From contig JACAXG010000061.1 in the NCBI GenBank assembly GCA_018881555.1, positions 2,852,001 through 2,916,000 of the forward strand: a stretch of 64,000 bases of DNA. The letters run 5' to 3'. Of this stretch, positions 60,101 through 64,000 are shown one piece after another (position 1 is the first letter of the stretch; the number at the start of each line of letters is the position of its first letter). The translations under genes and the position numbers were made by a program. Source of the stretch: Amblyornis subalaris. Taxonomy: Eukaryota; Chordata; Aves; Passeriformes; Ptilonorhynchidae. The notes beneath the pieces were generated by a model. That model was given only the letters and a program-made list of their open reading frames with translations, was not told where the DNA came from and made no database searches.

Positions 60101-62121
60101 ATCCCCAGCAGTGATAGTCCCTTCCTGCCAGGGTGTGCTAGATCAACTGTTGGACAGGGACCTGTAATTGTGCAATTAGGGGAGAAAGACACTAGGAAAG
60201 GCTCATTTTCAGCAGGTGAAAACATTTCATAGAACACCTGTTTGAAGTATTTCAGAGGAGTTAAAGTAACTGGGATTTCATGTATCTCATTCTGTACTAA
60301 ACATTCATTTTCCAGATACTAGCAGGAAAACTTTACATTGACTGTTAATGATTACAATAGGTGTGTCTGAGCGAGGTGCAGATGCTGCTAAATGTTTAAG
60401 NTATGTGGTATGTATCACAAGATAAATATTTAAGTAGTTTAGAAAAGTAAATTATCAAATAGTTGTCTGTGTATATGTATGTATGTGGGTGGTAAAACAA
60501 AAAATGCTCATGTTGGTTATCACATTACTAAGCTACCATGACTTAATCCAGAAATGTACCTGCATGTGAGACTTTAGAACTGGTACACTTCTCTACCTGG
60601 TTTATTGTGTTTACTAATGTATATTTTTCTAAATATACAGATATTTCAATCTAAAAAAATTCTATATTTATCTGTAATTTCTATCTGTTTTGGACAGTGC
60701 ATGAGGTGCTGTAAAATTCTGTACATATAGAGACTTATAGAAGAAATACTGTAGTTGCCCTGTGAATGAAAAGTTATACATAGAAGTACAGTCAGTATGC
60801 CAAGACCTCTAAGTTATTTCCCTGAATTCACCAAAAATTCCCTTAAGTGCGCACCAGTCTCAACTTTCCTGTAAATACTCTGGTGCATGTGTACCCAGGT
60901 GTACCTTGCTGTCTCTAAATGTTATAGCAGGTCTACTTTAGCTTCTGCATCATGTGACAAGATGCAATCCAGTTTAGTGGGATAATTATAATGGAATATG
61001 TCATCTTGCATAGATTTATAAAGGTCTTTCAAAATGTTCTGCAAATAGATAAATGAGGATAAAATTGGAGCAGAGTCACAGACCTTTGTTGGGAAGGAAA
61101 ATGGAGTTTATAACCAATGCAGTATCCGTGACTTGTGCTGTGTTCTCGGATCAGGGCAGCTCTGTGTGCTTGGTTGTACAAAAGCTTTGTGGAGCAGGGT
61201 GGCAGATCAGCTCATCACTTTTGAATTTGTATTTATATAAACTGTCACATCTTGGCTAGGCTCAAAATGTGGCATTTATTTCCTCATCCTCTGTACTCGC
61301 ATCTTCTAAAATCATACCTAAGTGATGTGCTGTACTAATTTGCTGCAGCTCAGTGCTCAGGAAGGAAGTCATCTGGGTTTGGTTTTGTTTTCACGAGGGT
61401 GATTCAGCTAAGGAATAGGTAACTTCTTTCTCTTNGAAACACAGAAAATCCCTGGCTAGGTACTCCCTGGAGCCCAGCTGGCCTCTTTGCTATGCTCAAG
61501 GACCAGTGGAGAACGATCAAGCAGAGCACTTTGGAAATCAGGAACTGTGGGTTTTTACCTGTTTTTACTAATGAGCCAATATTGTGAACATAAAATTTAA
61601 ACTTCCTTCACTGTCCCTTGGTTTCCCATTCAGGCTTCCTGTAGTTTGCTTTTCTGTTCACACTGAACCTGGGGGCCATGTCCCAGTGCATGGACAGTGC
61701 CTCCTGCAGGAGCTGCCCCATCACCTGCTGTGCCTGTGGGTGCAGCTCTCAGACAACCTGGAGCTCTGTTGTATGTCGTGCAAATCCTGTGGGCCATTTG
61801 CTTCACGCAGAGGTTCCTGCCTCACCCAGATTCCAAAGAGTTCAAGTACCGCTTTGTTAATTGCCAAACTTCATGATGCTACTTCTGCAGAAGTGGTGAG
61901 ATCACTTTACTGATGTCTGTGTAGTGGGTACTGGATCAAAGACTCGTAGTCTTCTGGGCCTCTTGCCTTAATTATCCCTCAGCTCCCAGCAACCTCCTTT
62001 CCCTGCAATAAAATCCTCTCCTGGGCCACTGAAAGGGTTTCTGTCCTTAACGGTACTTTATTTACTTTCTCTGGTGGACTGTCATGACTGACAGTGCTGA
62101 AGTGAAGTCCTCCTGGCCCTT

Positions 62122-62163
62122 CTTTTTTTTGTTATGGGTTTTTTTGTTTGTTTTTTTTTTTTT
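62122..62163. repeat. T-rich low-complexity tract
   Basis: Runs of eight to fourteen T separated by single G or GTTATGGG. It may be a polymerase-slippage-prone site or a U-rich RNA-binding stretch in the 3'UTR. Confidence 0.8.
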
Positions 62164-62324
62164 GGCCTGTTCTCTTTAGTTTTCACATATGTTTAACAGG
62201 CTTACTGATGGGAATTGTCTGGGATTCTCAACTTGCGTCTTGTAAAGGAAATAGTGGTTAATATAAACATCGGTATTTAGGACTGGTATAAATTACTGGT
62301 TTTGGGCCCAAGACAGATACTAAA

Positions 62325-62330
62325 AATAAA
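62325..62330 (+). terminator. possible internal polyadenylation signal
   Basis: AATAAA lies about 20 bases before the perfect hairpin starting at 62346. Usage is unknown. Confidence 0.3.
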
Positions 62331-62345
62331 AATAGAGAGGAAACA

Positions 62346-62379
62346 CTTGTAAAATAACCAGTTTTGGTTATTTTACAGG
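62346..62379 (+). repeat. long perfect inverted repeat in the 3'UTR
   Basis: Arms GTAAAATAACCA (62349-62360) and TGGTTATTTTAC (62365-62376) are exact reverse complements around the 4-base loop GTTT. The next pair (62348 with 62377) also matches, then a wobble and one more pair, so an RNA stem of about 15 pairs can form. Confidence 0.85.
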
Positions 62380-63781
62380 CAGCTTTGGCTTCTAGTCATA
62401 TTAAAAGTATGCTCATGCACACCCGGGAGTGCGCGCATATACACACATATATGTAAAACTTAGGGGTAAATACTGCAAGTAATTCAGGCAGTGTCTGCTA
62501 ATTTACCTGAATTGTTCATGGTGAATTCCACAAACAGTCACTTTTTCAACTGCTGAATTCTCAGTTCATTTGCTGGTACTGCAGCTGGGATTTACTGGCA
62601 CAGGCTTAAAAACAAAGCCCAGCTTGGTGAAGGCTGTTAGGCAGTTTCACCTACAAATAGAATTTATTCAGCAGGGATTCAGCAATATTTATATTTTATA
62701 GCATGAATGACACTTGAAGTAAATGAATTTTGTTCTCAGTATTCGGAACCGTTTCTTAAGCTCATTGGGTATGGAGTTCCTTTTGCTGCTAGGACAGTGG
62801 TCGGGTAACACAGTTAATAATAGTCCTGGAAACACTTTCTCCCATTTAGCCTTTTCCCTTTTACATCACTAGCTCCATGCTAATGCTTCTCCATGCAATT
62901 GTGGCTGTCCTTGTGGCTGAGCCAAGTGTTACTCTACAAGTAGCTAACATTTACCTGAATACAGCAGAGCCTCTTCCAAAAATGTGAGTACCTTCTCCAT
63001 TACACCTGCCCTCTCACACGATCCACAGTGTAGAGCAAAATGAACAGTGCTGCTTTGTACAGTTCTGGGCAAAAAGTTTTGGACTGATTTTTGTTGGTTT
63101 AGGTCTTGTACACAATTATATATGGAGATAACTGTTGAAATATATTTTTCCCCTAGGAAAATGCATGTTGAGCATCCCTTCCCTGCCCCCAGCCCCCTGT
63201 CATATGTTGCCCGTNTGTAACATTTGTGCCCTGTGGTGTAAGGAGGAGAACTGCTTCTGTGGGGTTTAAAACAGAAGAAAGTTTGCTGCTCTCCCACCCC
63301 ACACTGGGCTAAGAACTGTAGGATCTTGATTGTGTTTGGGTTTAAATGTATATTAGAACTCTGTCACCGTGTGTTTCCTTACCTTGCTTCTGCTCACAAC
63401 TGGTTTTGCCAGGTGTAAGCTCTCGTGGTTTTCTGTTTTGTTTTCTTGGTTTTTTTTTCCATTTCTACAGTATATTAAATTAATCTGGATTTGACATTTG
63501 TAAAACTTTCAAAACTGCTCTCCTGTAAAAAAATAGTTTCTTCAGCTGAAAACTTCCTACAAAAAAAATCTTAACTATTAGCTAAATTTTTTAATATGAA
63601 CCTGGAAATTATTTAGTACCTAATTGTTTGANTACAGTACTGTAGAGCAGGCCTAGGATACGGGACTTGTTAGCATTGTGACTTCATACTATAAAGTCAG
63701 CTACTACGTGAGACATTTTTGAATTGTGACTTTGTTTTCTAAGACCCCCCCCCTTGTCTTTTTCACAGCTAATATTTTCAC

Positions 63782-63787
63782 AATAAA
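63782..63787 (+). terminator. polyadenylation signal
   Basis: AATAAA about 80 bases upstream of the stronger distal signal. It may be an alternative site for the same 3' end region. Confidence 0.45.
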
Positions 63788-63861
63788 CACAGCCAAACAT
63801 AAAAATGTTAATGTACAAATGATGAAATTCTGTTAATTCCCAACAAAATATTTTTGTATAT

Positions 63862-63867
63862 AATAAA
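63862..63867 (+). terminator. PALS2: distal polyadenylation signal of PALS2
   Basis: AATAAA followed about 25 bases later by GTAATTGGCTTTTTTCTGAT and a further T/G run, a typical downstream element. Cleavage would fall near 63880-63890. A UGUAUAUA motif overlaps its first base. Confidence 0.6.
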
Positions 63868-63885
63868 AATTTAATATTGAAAAAA

Positions 63886-64000
63886 TGTAATTGGCTTTTT
63901 TCTGATTTTTTTGGGTCATACTCTGAATTTTAGCCACATAACATATCAAGGAGCAGTCTGTGCATCTGCCTTTTATCTTTGCATCTTGGTGCTCCACGTT
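63886..64000. other. sequence downstream of PALS2
   Basis: About 110 bases past the inferred cleavage site, with no feature recognised. In other vertebrates the next gene is GSDME in the opposite direction; no exon of it is visible here. Confidence 0.5.

Larger units (their letters stand above)
57161..63885 (+). other. PALS2: PALS2 3'UTR (long form, end inferred)
   Basis: No splice acceptor with a following coding frame or other gene is seen after the TGA, and the sequence is AT-rich with many ATTTA-like strings until a good polyadenylation signal at 63862. I infer a UTR of about 6.7 kb, with possible shorter forms at 57188 or 62325. It contains UGUANAUA motifs, a long perfect hairpin at 62346 and a T-rich tract at 62122. 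No CR1 fragment is recognised in it. That the whole stretch is transcribed is inference. Confidence 0.6.

Noticed and set aside
1..64000. CRISPR arrays, operons, prophage or bacterial defence systems
   Set aside because: The window is vertebrate intron-exon sequence. No regularly spaced repeats or compact gene clusters are present.
1..64000. tRNA, rRNA or known microRNA genes
   Set aside because: No A-box/B-box pair with cloverleaf potential or rRNA core was recognised. The hairpins seen lack microRNA-like length and asymmetry.

Overview
This is a stretch of a vertebrate nuclear genome, most likely a bird. It is AT-rich, has a dispersed intron-exon gene with GT-AG junctions, and its recognisable transposons are CR1 LINE fragments. 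The younger copies carry the typical avian 3' end (ggttggaagggacct ... attctttga). About 28 isolated single N bases are scattered through the window, as in a draft assembly where ambiguous or heterozygous sites were masked.

The window holds one gene on the + strand: PALS2 (MPP6), a membrane-associated guanylate kinase (MAGUK) scaffold. All eleven coding exons can be placed to the base. They join in frame, without a stop or gap, into a 540-residue protein, the usual length for PALS2. Domain order is two L27 domains, one PDZ domain, one SH3 domain, a basic HOOK segment and a catalytically dead guanylate-kinase-like domain. L27 domains pair with partner scaffolds, PDZ binds membrane-protein tails, and the SH3-HOOK-GUK module folds as one unit.

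Layout: 1-3.2 kb is upstream sequence with no supported gene. 3.2-4.35 kb is a CpG island with the promoter and a non-coding first exon (donor at 4066). 4.07-32.18 kb is a 28-kb first intron with no supported gene. 32.18-57.16 kb carries the coding exons. 57.16-63.88 kb is probably one long 3'UTR ending at a polyadenylation signal at 63862. The last ~110 bases lie downstream of the gene.

Five CR1 fragments and one older, long CR1 relic lie in introns 2, 3 and 8. A young CR1 is nested inside the old relic. No second protein-coding gene, RNA gene, CRISPR array or prokaryote-type system is visible, and I found no convincing novel system. The most interesting leads are: a tandem NAGNAG acceptor 2 to 5 bases before the start codon; a possible alternative first exon in the CpG island that would extend the protein in frame; an isolated CpG-dense patch with a CTCF-like motif in intron 1; a long perfect hairpin next to an internal polyadenylation signal in the 3'UTR; and a surplus of Pumilio-type motifs in that UTR.
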